Positions 10,516-21,493 of a DNA stretch of 64,000 bases are shown piece by piece. The DNA comes from Luzula sylvatica (lineage: Eukaryota; Streptophyta; Magnoliopsida; Poales; Juncaceae). The position numbers were made by a program, and so were the translations under genes. The notes beneath the pieces are model-generated. The model made no database searches. It was not told the origin of the DNA and saw nothing but the letters and a program-made list of their open reading frames with translations. Location of the stretch: NCBI GenBank assembly GCA_946800325.1, contig OX326960.1:55636855-55700854 (forward strand), read 5' to 3'. Positions within the stretch are counted from its first letter, which is position 1. The number at the start of each line of letters is the position of its first letter.

Positions 10516-12069
10516 ATTCTACAAATGAAGTGAAAGATTGATTACTAACGTTGCGTACTTATCTTATAGGGCTTATATGATGATTATATGATAGTGTTAT
10601 TTTATCGAATCGATAACCCTCTTACCGATACGGGACTCCAAGTCCATAACACTCAAGACCCATATTTCCGTTCCTCCCACAAGTGACTTTAGCCTATCGG
10701 GTGGGATCCCGTTATTTAGGTAGGATTATATCCAATCGCATCCAATGCGACTCTTGAACCTTTATAGGATTTCGGTGATGGATTGTATCCAATACAATCC
10801 CAGTTCCGTGTGTGCATCCTATCTATGCCCTGAACTCCAATCTGATTGGCCTGGACGGTTAAGTCACAACCATCTCCATCGTATCGTTCAAATAGGCTAC
10901 TAGTGAGTCGACTTTAGCCTGTGCCTCACTAGTCCCGATTTAACGCTTGCCACCCTTTCGATTGTTTCAATATCACGTGCCCGACTTTAGCCTGAACCCA
11001 CGTGAAACGTAACACCAAACTCGGTAGTTGTGGATATGGAAGACATTTTCATGACTTAAATATTATGAGGGATCATGCCATTGCATGTTTCTAAATTCGT
11101 GACATAATCCAATTATATCACTATCACAAGATTTTCATAAATGCATATGTTTTTATTTGGGAGTCTAATTATTCTAAATAATTATCTAACTATATGCTAG
11201 TATGATTGATGCCGATCAAATCGATATAAAGAACTCAAAATTACAAGTTGTGTAGCCAAAGTTATCACGAAAACAAAATCAGCAACCAGAAACCAGTCCG
11301 TTGTAACGCAACATAGTCCGTTACAACGGACATCCAATATACTTGGTACTCCGTTACAACGGAATACCAGTCCGTTACAACGCTATTTATTCCGGAGTTT
11401 GGCCAAAATTGCCAGAAACATGTCTGTTGCAACGCAACCTTGGTCCGTTACAACGCTATTTTCTGCATACCTTTGTCCAAATTTCCAGAAACCTGTCCGT
11501 TACAACGCAACATATAGTCCGTTGCAACGGACAAAACTGCGTAGACATCCGTTATAACGGACCCAGTCCGTTACCACGGACTCCAATAGACACCATTGGC
11601 ATCCCCGCAACCCCGTATCTGATACAGGTTCCGTTACAACGGACTCCAAGTCCGTTGCAACGGAATATGCGTTTTTCACAGTTCTCTTCACACCCCCGCA
11701 TCCCATACAGGGTCCGTTGCAACGGACTCCAAGTCCGTTACAACGGAATATGTGTTTTTCGCAAAAAATTCCCAATTTTCTGTATCTTCTACAGTGTCCG
11801 TTACAACGGAATATGTGTTATAACGGACTATGCGATTTTTGCACTGCTGTTTTCGCTCGTTTCCAAAACGATCAATCATGAAATCTTTTCACGATTATTC
11901 CTAGATACTCTCAATCAACTATTGATCGATCTCTAGCGAATTTCACTTGTGATTTTAATGGAATTTGACATTCTAAATATGTAACATCATGCAAACGGGT
12001 ACGAACTTTGATAACCCGTGCGTATATCTAATATACGACTATGATTCGACCCTCGAATCGATGGCGATC
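10516..12069 (-). mobile_element. Copia untranslated leader between primer-binding site and gag
   Basis: About 1.55 kb without coding content separate the primer-binding site from gag, which is long for a Copia element. The same leader, in the other orientation, occurs at 45960-46690. It contains the palindrome cluster at 11297-11830. Repeated phrases such as GACTTTAGCCTG and CCGATACGGGACTCC are visible in the part nearer gag. Confidence 0.7.
11297..11830. repeat. Cluster of about 17 CCGTTRYAACGG palindromes
   Basis: The 12-bp palindrome CCGTTACAACGG or variants (CCGTTGCAACGG, CCGTTATAACGG, half sites with CCGTTACAACG) occurs about seventeen times in 530 bp, often as pairs about 21 bp apart. 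Each is two inverted CCGTT half sites, which resemble the AACGG core known for MYB proteins. Two more copies are at 45906-45942 in the related leader. Confidence 0.9.
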
Positions 12070-12081
12070 GCTCTGATACCA
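12070..12081 (-). other. Primer-binding site, initiator tRNA-Met type
   Basis: On the minus strand this reads TGGTATCAGAGC, complementary to the 3-prime end of plant initiator tRNA-Met, one base inside the LTR end. It fixes the orientation of the Copia element as minus. Confidence 0.95.
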
Positions 12082-12082
12082 C

Positions 12083-13081
12083 TGTAGGGGAATATCCCCG
12101 GGCCCGGGCCCGCGCAGCGGATATGTAGGCCCGGTCCGGTTCCCCGATTCCCGAGATCACGCCACGACTTCGAGGGTACGATGCAAATAGAAGGTTAGAT
12201 CTTTACCGGTGCAAAATTGATTGCACACGAAGGGTTGATCGCTGCCTTCTTTCTCCTGTCACGTTGGTGACAATACGCGCGTCCCACACCACGCGTCTTT
12301 CACCGCTCGTTGACTTCGCCGATTCGCTTGATTTCGTCTCCGACTCAATCTACTCGTCCGAATCGATCACAATCGTGAGAGCCTCAGTTGTTGCTCCTCT
12401 ACGTGTATCCACCTTGAATCGCAAGACTTCGGTCACGGATGCACCTGCCTAGACGATGCACCGGTGAACTTGCTTAATCGAATTGATTCTCTAAACCGTA
12501 AAACACCTTTTCACGGTTTCTCTCTTTTACACCTTTTCACTCTCTAGAAATTTGTCTCACAATTTTCTGGATAATTCTGAATGAATTGCTTGGTTAAGAT
12601 GAGAGAGAAAATCCTATTTATATACAATAGGATCAGGATTAGCCAAAAGGCATGTATATCCAATATACACGATCTCACACAGAAAACTGCATGAACCTGG
12701 TCAGTATTCTGTCCAGACGAAATTGATAAATTTCTCTGACAGAAAATCAACCAACACGAAAGTTGTAGATAATCTCATTATCTACACGACCCAATTTGGC
12801 CCAGCCCAATTGGAGTTCGTATGCAAAAGTTATGACTGTTTTACTAACTGTATGTCATACTGTTGTACCCTTTCGGTATTTCACAGAAACGACACTTATA
12901 CTTCGTTCATATGAAATATATTTCTACATGAAGGTTATAGATAATCTAATTATCTATCTTACCCAATTTGAACCATTCAAATCGGATTTTCCTACTGAAA
13001 GATATGGCTACGAATGTACGACTACATTCGTTTATCCTTGTGTACACTTTTACGGTTGATCCTGAAACTGTATTTCCTTCA
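12083..13081 (-). mobile_element. Copia 5-prime LTR (family A), 999 bp
   Basis: On the minus strand it runs from TGAAGGAAATACAG to ATTCCCCTACA and is followed by the primer-binding site. It is almost identical, and equal in length, to the solo LTR at 49354-50352. Short open frames inside it match that copy but are LTR sequence, not genes. The partner 3-prime LTR is not in the window. Confidence 0.95.
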
Positions 13082-13659
13082 CCTCTCTCGTCGCCCGCAG
13101 CAGCAAACCCTCCCATCTCAAATCTGGACACTCGTCGCCCCTCGTCGCCCACTCCTCTCCCTTCGCCACCAGCAAAAGAGTGAGTTATTTTACCCCCTTT
13201 TCTCGTTTATCATATTTGAGTCAGATTTGAGTCAAATTATTCTTAATTTCAATCAGATTTGAGTCAAATTAATCTTAATTTCAGTCAGTTCAGCCAGATT
13301 TGAGTCGTTTCGTATCGATTTATCTGAAATTAGGGTTAATTGGGTTCAATTACAGTCAATTCCAGTCACATTAGGGTTAAGTGTGGTTAAATTGAGTCAA
13401 TTTCAGTCAATTTCATTCAATTTAGGGTTAATTTGGGTGGATTTCAATCAAATTCGGGTTAATTGGGGTTATTTGGAATTAAATTGGGTCGTCAATTTCA
13501 GTCAATTTCATTCAATTTTGGGTTAAATTGGGTGGATTTCATTCAAATTAGGGTTAATTGGGGTTAATTGGGATTAAATTGGGGTCAATTTCAGTCAATT
13601 TCATTCTCATATTAATATATTATGTACTATATTAATTCTATGTTGCTAATTTTGTGCAG
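13082..13659. other. Possible captured first exon and repeat-filled intron
   Basis: A C-rich stretch (13082-13180) ends at a good donor (GTGAGTTATTTT). From 13200 to 13615 the DNA is a loose array of GTCAATTTCAGTCAATTTC and TTAGGGTTAATTGGGG units. An acceptor TTTTGTGCAG at 13650-13659 leads into the chaperonin fragment. Array units in reverse orientation lie at 14800-15000. Confidence 0.5.
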
Positions 13660-13837
13660 ATCGATAGAGGATACATTTCGCCTCAATTCATGACGAATCC
13701 CGACAAGCTCCATCTCCCGATGCGCGTTGCAAAAGGCGTCTTCGGTTGCCGGCATGGTTCTGACGACTCGAGCCATTGTCGTCGAGAAGGTCAGGAGGAA
13801 GGCTCCTGAGGCTGCTGAAGGGTCTTTCTCTGTTTAA
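13660..13837 (+). pseudogene. Chaperonin-60 alpha fragment with internal deletion
   Basis: After the acceptor the sequence reads IDRGYISPQFMTNPDKL, the highly conserved middle segment of plastid chaperonin-60 alpha. About 20 bp later, in another frame, it reads CALQKASSVAGMVLTTRAIV followed by VEKVRRKAPEAAEG and ends at a TAA (13835-13837). This second part is the C terminus of the same protein. So two parts of one gene, separated by roughly 300 residues in the intact chaperonin, are joined out of frame at about 13715-13730. It lies between two Copia LTRs. It is a captured or deleted gene fragment and cannot fold as a chaperonin. Confidence 0.8.
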
Positions 13838-15000
13838 GCGGGGCGGGGAATTGAATTGTTCGGTGTTATTTTGGGGGTTTATAAATTGTGTTTAGCGATA
13901 GTGCAGCAAAATAAATTGTGTGTTTTGGGGGTCTTTCTCTGTTTTATTATTGAGTTAAAGACTTGTTTTGTACAAAACTGTTCTAGCAAACGCGCCCTAA
14001 ATATTCAATCGCCGAAATTGAATGTCGAAAATAATTATAATATATAATAATGATACATAAAAATAACAATATAAACGTCCATTTAATATCTTTATATTTT
14101 TATTATAACAACACACATTACAACACATATTACAACACAATTATATTTACAACACACACGACACAATTATATTTACAACACACATTACAACACAATTATA
14201 TTTAAGAGGAAAAGAAATGGGAAAATAGAGAAACATATCTTACATAACAATAGACAGAGAAACTTAAAAACTAAACTTAGTGTGAGAGAAAAGAAATATT
14301 CGCAGCTCCGTTAATGACTAATGTTGTTGTACATAGTAATGTAATTTGTATAAATGTACACAAATCATATTTTAACGTTTAAAATTATAGAGATTTGTGT
14401 AGTGATGACTGATAATTTCTAAAAATACTACCACAAATCACAAACAATACATAATCCATAATAAAAATTAAAAATATACAATAAACAAACAAATCAATCA
14501 AAGCCTCCGTGACAGAAAAGGAGATGCGGCACGAGGGGGGCGGCAAGGCAGGTAAGGGGGCTGCACCGATAGAGGGCGAGGCCAGATCTCTGCACCGATG
14601 AGGAAGTGTGGGCCTCGACAAGCACAGAGGCGTCGTGGGGAAGATCATCGGCCTGATGGGCATGAGAGGAGGCTCGCAAACCTGCTCCTCGTGAACAGGT
14701 GGTACAATGCGAGTGGAGGACTCCCCGCGACAAGGCTCGTAAAAAAGACTCCTCACTGGCCCATCGACGGCAGTATAAAGAAGGACAAGGCCTGCAATTA
14801 ACAGTTTTAATTAACCCTAATTTTACCCTAATTTAATTTAAAGGTTTAATTAACAGTTTTAATTAACCCTAATTAATCCTAATTAACCCTAATTGCCAGT
14901 TTTAATTAACCCTAAGTAACCCTAATTGATCCAAATTAACCCCAATTTTGCAGAAATTGACCCAAATTCACTGAAATTGACTGAAATTAACCCAAAATAT
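13838..15000. other. Unassigned DNA with a GC-rich island
   Basis: 13838-14500 is AT-rich with short ACAACACA repeats. 14515-14795 is GC-rich, open on both strands, and on the minus strand begins after a plausible acceptor (TTAATTGCAG, exon from 14795); no family was recognised. 14800-15000 holds TTAATTAACCCTAATT and AATTGACTGAAATT units, the reverse-complement style of the intron at 13200-13615. A second, inverted member of the same gene-fragment-carrying unit is possible. Confidence 0.4.
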
Positions 15001-15580
15001 TGATGGGAATTCGCCCGACCCCGGGCCCGCGTAGCGGATATGAAGGCCCGGTCCGGTTCCCATAATCCAAGATCACGCTTCGATATCGAGGGTACGATGC
15101 AAAGTAGGATAGACGATTACCAGCGTGAAATTGATCACACACGACGGGTTGATCGCTCTCATCCTTCTCTTCTTTCGGTGTCACGTTGGTGACTAGCCCG
15201 TACGTCCCATACCGCACGTCTCCCACCGTTTCGACACGCCTCGGGTTGTCTTTGTGCGTTCCATGCCCGCATACTTCCACAGCCCGTTACTCGTTTACTT
15301 CTCCGGTTTGATCACAACGAAGAGCCACATGTGTCGCTCATCTACCCGTATCCACCGTGAGTCGTAACACCTCGGTCGCGGATGCACCTGCCTAGACGAT
15401 GCACCGACGAACTTGCATGATTGCGTTTTGATTCTCTAGACGGAGAAAACTCTTTTCTCCTCTTTTTCTCTTTCTCTCAATCTCTTCGCACTCTATCATC
15501 AAGTGATTAGAGTCTCTTAATTTCTGGATTAATTCTGGATTAACTCCATTAATTTCCTGGTGAAACTTATCTAATCAGAC

Positions 15581-15616
<36 letters not shown>

Positions 15617-16106
15617 TCCTATATATACTCCATATGATAAGGATGGGCCAAAATGTATGTATATCTTCTATACACATTTTCAAACAGAAAACTGCATACA
15701 CCCTTTCAGTATTCCGTCAGAACGAAAATATTAAATCGTTCCAACCGACTTTGAACATTTACTAAAGTTGTAGATAATCTTATTATCTTTCCAACCCAAT
15801 TTTTCCCAGCCCAATTTGAGTTCGGACCCGAACGTTACGGCCGTTTTACTGAATGTATGTCAAACTGTCGCACCCTTTCGGTATTCCATTAGAACGACAC
15901 TGATACTTCGCTCAAATGAAATATATTACAATATAAAAGTTCTAGATAATCTCATTATCTAACTAACCCAATTTGAACCATTCAAATCGGAGTTTCCTAC
16001 TGAAAGTTATACCAGTTATACTAATCTGTTTCGTATGCCCACGAACGCGTACGTTCGTTTGTCCTACGTACCATTTTAGCGATGATCCAAAACTGTATTT
16101 CCTTCA
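15001..16106 (-). mobile_element. Copia LTR (family B), about 1.1 kb
   Basis: On the minus strand it runs from TGAAGGAAATACAG to GAATTCCCATCA. It matches the LTR at 57243-58335 along its length. A (GA)n run lies at 15583-15613. Sequence right of it (16107 onward) is element interior with a purine-rich tract (GAGTGGGAGAC) abutting the LTR, so this is a 3-prime LTR. Confidence 0.9.
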
Positions 16107-16755
16107 GTCTCCCACTCAGTTTCAGATCTACCTAAAATGTACTCATGTATATCACATATACACTATATTAGAGAATCCAGTCCGCGTATCATATACGCTA
16201 AAGCCATGCACATCCCATGTGCAAAAACTGGCAATCAAGCCCGACATAGTACGACTCATTGTGTGACCGTGTAGGTTCGTTTAACGATGGCAGTAGGCCG
16301 TTTCCATGGCACTACAAGCCAATGAGCGGGATCTAGTCACTCCATCATGGCTACCCATGTTAAAACGAAAAATGATTGTGATCATTGTGCCTATCTCGAA
16401 TAGCGGTTACTAGTTCTCTTGTTTGCGATATCCGTTAATCAAAAGGCATGGTGGTAGTCATCCTTATGTCTTGATTAACTATACTTATTTCTCGATTCCG
16501 AATTGAGTTAACAAATTACAATCGATATTAACTTTTAATATCATTGACTCTGGCCAGAGATTTCGTTAATCAATTCATCGAGCGGCCTAAGAGATATCTC
16601 TTCCTTTCGGAATAAATAATTCATATCTTGGAGACTCACATTGAATTCCGTGTTTCGGACAATACCCAATGATGACCGTTTTGGCCCCCTGTTACGATAG
16701 GCGTAATGTCATATCAAAGCATTGTGTTACACACGTAACACAATCAATGGTCCCC
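16107..16755 (-). mobile_element. 3-prime interior of Copia family B
   Basis: The first 290 bp match 56943-57242 in reverse complement and include the polypurine tract. The rest, up to about 16755, is assumed to be the same element; no ORF of note is seen. The reverse transcriptase region is absent. Confidence 0.7.
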
Positions 16756-16856
16756 TCAAGTGTGAGAGAGTGAGAGAGTACTTTTTAGAAGAGAAGCGAG
16801 AACGACAACGACTTCGGCAGCACGAGAGAATAGGGGCAGGATGGTAATTTCAGCAG

Positions 16857-16953
16857 TTCCGAGAACCACAACCTTCCTCTCCGGCGACGCCTCTGACGCG
16901 AATCTGATCGCCGCCTTTGCATTCCTCTTGATCGCCGATCTGAGCATACTCAT
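16857..16953 (-). pseudogene. Mitochondrial malate dehydrogenase, 5-prime fragment
   Basis: From the ATG at 16953-16951 the minus strand reads MSMLRSAIKRNAKAAIRFAS and then EASPERKVVVLG. This resembles the transit peptide and first residues of plant mitochondrial malate dehydrogenase, where the NAD-binding GAAGGIG motif should follow. Here it changes to unrelated residues after LG, so the fragment ends near 16857. Long CT runs upstream (17036-17234) could be its original leader. The fragment ends about 100 bp before the Copia interior. Confidence 0.65.
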
Positions 16954-17034
16954 TATCGCAGAAAGAAGATCTAAAATGTAGCGGCGGAGAGAAGAACAAT
17001 GAAGAGAAGAAGAGGAGAGATTCTCGTTCGCGAC

Positions 17035-17035
<1 letters not shown>

Positions 17036-17099
<64 letters not shown>

Positions 17100-17161
17100 T
17101 CTCTGGCAATCGGGTAGGGTTCAGAAGGCGATCGCGAGGGAGAGAGGGAGAGAGAGAAAGG

Positions 17162-17234
<73 letters not shown>
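17036..17234. repeat. Two (GA)n microsatellites
   Basis: Pure GA runs at 17036-17094 and 17168-17234, joined by a purine-rich spacer. All Ser-Leu or Arg-Glu open frames here are artefacts of the repeat. Confidence 0.95.
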
Positions 17235-17236
<2 letters not shown>

Positions 17237-17299
17237 GCCCAACATGGTATTGGTTATTTGGGTTGTCGGGTCGGGTTTGAGTGCAATCGGGTAGGATTT

Positions 17300-18257
17300 G
17301 GTTAAATTGCCATGTCATTAACACTTGTATCCTAATCATCATGCCACCTCCTCATTTAACTGAGGTTTTAACATCGAATGGACGGAGGGGGTATGATGCA
17401 CAATTTTTGAAACATTAGGGGGCAAAAAGGTGCAGATTTTTGTTTGGGGGGTAAAGTGCACTTTTGGAAAAAGTTTGGGGGGCAAAAGTGTATTTTTTTT
17501 CTTATTTTTATATCTTTTTTTACATAATTGTTTTCACAATTTTAAGTTAGAAAAAAATATTGAATATATGATAATAACATACTTAGTAGTATGTGAATTT
17601 TTTCAATTATAGTTTTAAAAATAATAATAATTAGTCTTACAAGTCATTAATGTAATTATATTTATTTTTATATCTTTTTTTACATAATTGTTTTCATAAC
17701 TTTAAGTTAGAGAAAAATATTAAATATATGATAATATGGATCTCAAAATAAAGATAAAATTACAGCGAATATATTTTTAAGTTTTTTTAAATTATATTAT
17801 GAAAATACTAACAATATTTGATGTATGTTTTATGATATTATATAAGAATTTATTAATTTATAAATGTTAGATATTTAAACTCTTCACATTCTATTTGTAT
17901 TCATAATTGATCATGTAACATATTGTGAAAAAATTCAAAATCAAATACAACTGGTCCAATATGAACCTAACAAATAATATTTTGGCACGTCATCGGTGTA
18001 AGGTGATGTGGGCTTCTAAAATTGTTTAAAACTATGTGTAAAATAAGGGACACATAAATATCTACAAATAAAGCATAATCACATAAAATCAAAGATTAAT
18101 CTATGGTTCATATGTTGTCAAATATCCTAATCTAATAGTTGAAATAATTGTGATGATGTGGCATGAGTTGTGATGAGGTGGCATGAGGAGATTGCATAAA
18201 GATGAGTCCAACTGCAGCCTTGCTCTGGCTGAGAACTAAGTCCTCACAAATAGAAGA

Positions 18258-18290
<33 letters not shown>

Positions 18291-19951
18291 CATATCTTGT
18301 TAGATCTAGGTTTATCTGGAGGGATTGTTTGATCGAGTTTGATTTGTGGACTTGTTTGACAACAAAAAAATGAGGGATTTAGAAGGAAATTTTTTATCAG
18401 ATAGATGCAAAGGAGAAAGAGATGGGGTGTGACCGTTTCAGTGCCTTCCCGTCAATGCTTTATTTCGTGTGATTGCAACCCTTGCAGATTTGAGCAGGTT
18501 AAGATCTGCAGTAATGAGAGCCTTTAAAGTAATAGTAATTGCAGAAATTTGATGAAACACGCTGAACCAAACAATGGGAATAGAGGAACTACAGCAAATA
18601 CATCTACTAACTGCCCTATCTACCGAGGTCCAAACAGGCCATTGATATGGATCTCAAAATGAAGTGAAAATTTAAACATATTTATGTGTGAATAGGAAAT
18701 TTTTTAAATATATGAATTATATTCTTTTGTAGAAAAGAAGGAAAATAAAGTATAAATATTTACTTTTCAAAATATGTGAAAACCTTATCTTTATTATTTG
18801 AAAGAGAAAGAGAGTTCATGTGTGCACATTAACAAGTAGTAAATACTACCACAAAGATTTACTAGAGAATAAAATTGTATAAATTGCATGTGTCAAAAAA
18901 AAATTAAAACAAAACTTTTCATATTCCACATTATATAAATATTACATTATACATAAAACATCTGATTTTAATCATACAATTTGAATTTAAAAAATCAAAG
19001 ATGACACGACTTAAAGAAACGACTAATGAGTTTTTGTAAAATAATGACACTCAAATAATTACGTACAACATGACTTTAAAAAAATATAGTAAAAAAAATC
19101 AATGAATGAAATCAAAACACACCACAACATCTAACATATGAAATTAAAACATACAAAAAGTTACACAATATATATATTAAAAAATAAAAATAAAACAAAT
19201 TCATATCACAAAATGTAATGGTCAACAATTATGATAAAGTGGTTTCACGAAATTTTTTAGAGATGTATGCAAATGAGGATGTGGTTCCAATATTGAAACA
19301 TAGATTTTCAAAATTACAGCACGTTGTATTTACAAATTTCTCCTAAATTTTAATTCTTAAAACCTCCAAATTCCTCGGATCAAAAATTTGGATTTCCGTC
19401 CTAATTTCAGACTCGACAAACAACGTCGTGTGTCTGCCTTTTCACCAAAATATTTTACAATAAATCTACATCACAGTATATTCATCTAAACTCGTTTCAT
19501 TTGTTCTTGACATATATAAATCTCACATAATTTGTTTATTTATAAGACTAAACTTGTCAACAGTGGATAAATACGTTTCTTAATTCAAGAGTGCATGCAG
19601 TTTGTTATTTCGAATTTCTTCAGTCAAGACGTGTAAAAAGAAGAAACTATAGACGAGAAAAATAAAACATTCAATTCAATTCATTACTAGTTCGCTACTA
19701 AGAAAGAAAACAAGAATAACAAAATAAATGTCAATTGCAACCCTTAAAAATGCTAAAATCAATTTACTGCCTAATAACCTATTCAGCAGGGAAATACTTC
19801 TCGACTTTCAACTATGTACACAGACACTTCTAAAACGAATCAAACGAAAATACCGTACAATGTACAAGACGAAAAGAAAAAAAACTTGATTTAGTATTTG
19901 TTTTCTTTTTTAATTTTTTTTTAATTTTCTTAATAGCTCAGTATTATTTAT
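17300..19951. other. AT-rich intergenic DNA with repeated units
   Basis: No gene is supported. A repeated unit (TTTACATAATTGTTTTCAYAA then TTTAAGTTAGA) occurs at 17509 and 17680 and again at 24730, each followed by related sequence. A (GA)n lies at 18258-18291. 18400-18650 is less AT-rich but has no recognisable protein. Confidence 0.5.
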
Positions 19952-20976
19952 TTACTGAAGACCAGGTGGATCTTGATCATGGCCATCCAAATCGTCTTCT
20001 TCGAAAGGAAGCTCTTCGCCATCCAAGGGTCCGTGCTCCTCGAGCATACCCGTCAAAACAGAGACCTGATCCTGAAGCATCTGATTTTCTCTCTCCGCCT
20101 CGGTCCTCTTCCTCTTCTCCTCCACCAATTGCGATTGCAAGTGCTGCAACACGCGCGAATCGTCCTCCAATTGTTCGCTTAACACGTCTATCTCACCGTC
20201 CTGTTAATCCCGTACAAAATCAAGTGCCACGTCAGCAATAAGGAGAGAGATTATGATAGATAAAATAAACAACCTTTCTGTTCATTTCTTGGACGGCGAT
20301 GCGGCGCATGCTTTCGACGACATCGACATTGACGAGCTTCCTCTTTTTACCGATCAACCATCCTTTAGGGTAGTCCAAGTCGTGGAAGTCTGGAGGAGGG
20401 AGGAGATCCTCGTTCGAGATTCGCCTCTTGTGATTGGTTGGCGAGAGGGGTTCGAACAGAGCCTTTCTTTTCTCTGACAACTCGGCATTTCGGTTAAGTT
20501 CTTCTTTTTTGTCGGTTTCCATTGGTTCGCTTTTTTCGTTCGTTGGTTTCGCCTGGACGAGCCCTACTCGGCCTTTGTCTGAGAGAAATATGCTTAATTA
20601 GAGGTTTAATTATGCCTTTCTTTTTCGAAAAGAATAAACTGAGAGAAACATGTTGAATTTGGTACTTGGTAGATAAGATTTAAAATTATAGAATGAAAGC
20701 CCAAGGACATACGTTACCATTGTTGACCAGTAGAAAATCTAAACCATACAAAATTTACAATACATAAACACAAGGAAAATATAATTTCACGAATAAAAAA
20801 ACAGATCAATCAGTAGCAAGAAATCAATCGAAACTATCATGTATAAGTAAGACAAATACACAATAAAGCGAAGTAAAATAGTTTATAATCTTACGATTAA
20901 CCGAGCTTAATCAATTACCTGGTCTTTTGCGAGAATTCCAGAAGATTCGTGGAGGAGAACCGGATGATAAGCCATC
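19952..20976 (-). CDS. HDR1: HEADING DATE REPRESSOR 1-like coiled-coil protein
   Basis: Exons on the minus strand are 20976-20919, 20578-20274 and 20200-19952 with GT/AG introns; the product is about 203 residues. Recognisable segments are WNSRKRP near the N terminus, [38 protein letters not shown] with [19 protein letters not shown], and a Glu/Arg-rich coiled coil ending in an acidic tail. These match the plant HDR1 family. In rice HDR1 is a nuclear protein reported to act with the SnRK1-type kinase OsK4 to delay flowering. The start is odd. The expected N terminus ([12 protein letters not shown] before WNSRKR) is present, but in a different frame from an ATG at 20986, as if one T had been inserted at about 20939-20941. 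The in-frame alternative is the ATG at 20976 ([12 protein letters not shown]). Either the gene uses that ATG or it is slightly damaged. Confidence 0.75.
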
Positions 20977-20986
20977 CATATCCATG

Positions 20987-21493
20987 GCGCTATGCAATAC
21001 AGATGATTAATCAGAGTGGGTAATTGTATGACACGGGAAAAAACTCAAAATCGAAATTTAAAGGCAATTAAATTCTCAATAATTTGATAAATTAATAGAG
21101 AGTTTGCACACCTGATCGGATTAATTCGAGCACTTCTCTTGCGGTTACGCATAGATCTCTTCTCCTTCTCCGTCTCCTTCTTCAATAGTATTTTTGCGAT
21201 TAATTAGGGGTTTTCTTGAGCTATTTCTTGAGGTGTAGAAAGCTTTTCTCTCGTATGTTTTTATCCTCTCCTGGACGCTGCTTTGTCCTACACGCTCGCT
21301 TCTTCACTATCCTCTTCTGTCTTCTCGAACCGGAGTACTCCAGTTTTACAATCAATGATGACATTGTGAGTTATAGATATGAAACTGGAGGTGTTTGTTG
21401 CGTATTAAATGGAGATAATGAGCGACTCTTCGCGTTGCCGTTACGATGACATCAATTTATACAGAGAGAAAGTGCAATTTTGCAGTCTGGTGT
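20987..21493. other. Upstream region of the HDR1-like gene
   Basis: A pyrimidine-rich stretch on the minus strand side (21130-21190) could be the 5-prime leader. No further gene is supported; the open frame at 21216-21449 has no recognisable homology. Confidence 0.45.

Noticed and set aside
16756..17342. Long Ser-Leu-rich and Arg-Glu-rich open frames on both strands
   Set aside because: They are translations of (GA)n microsatellites; only the short malate dehydrogenase match at the left is meaningful.
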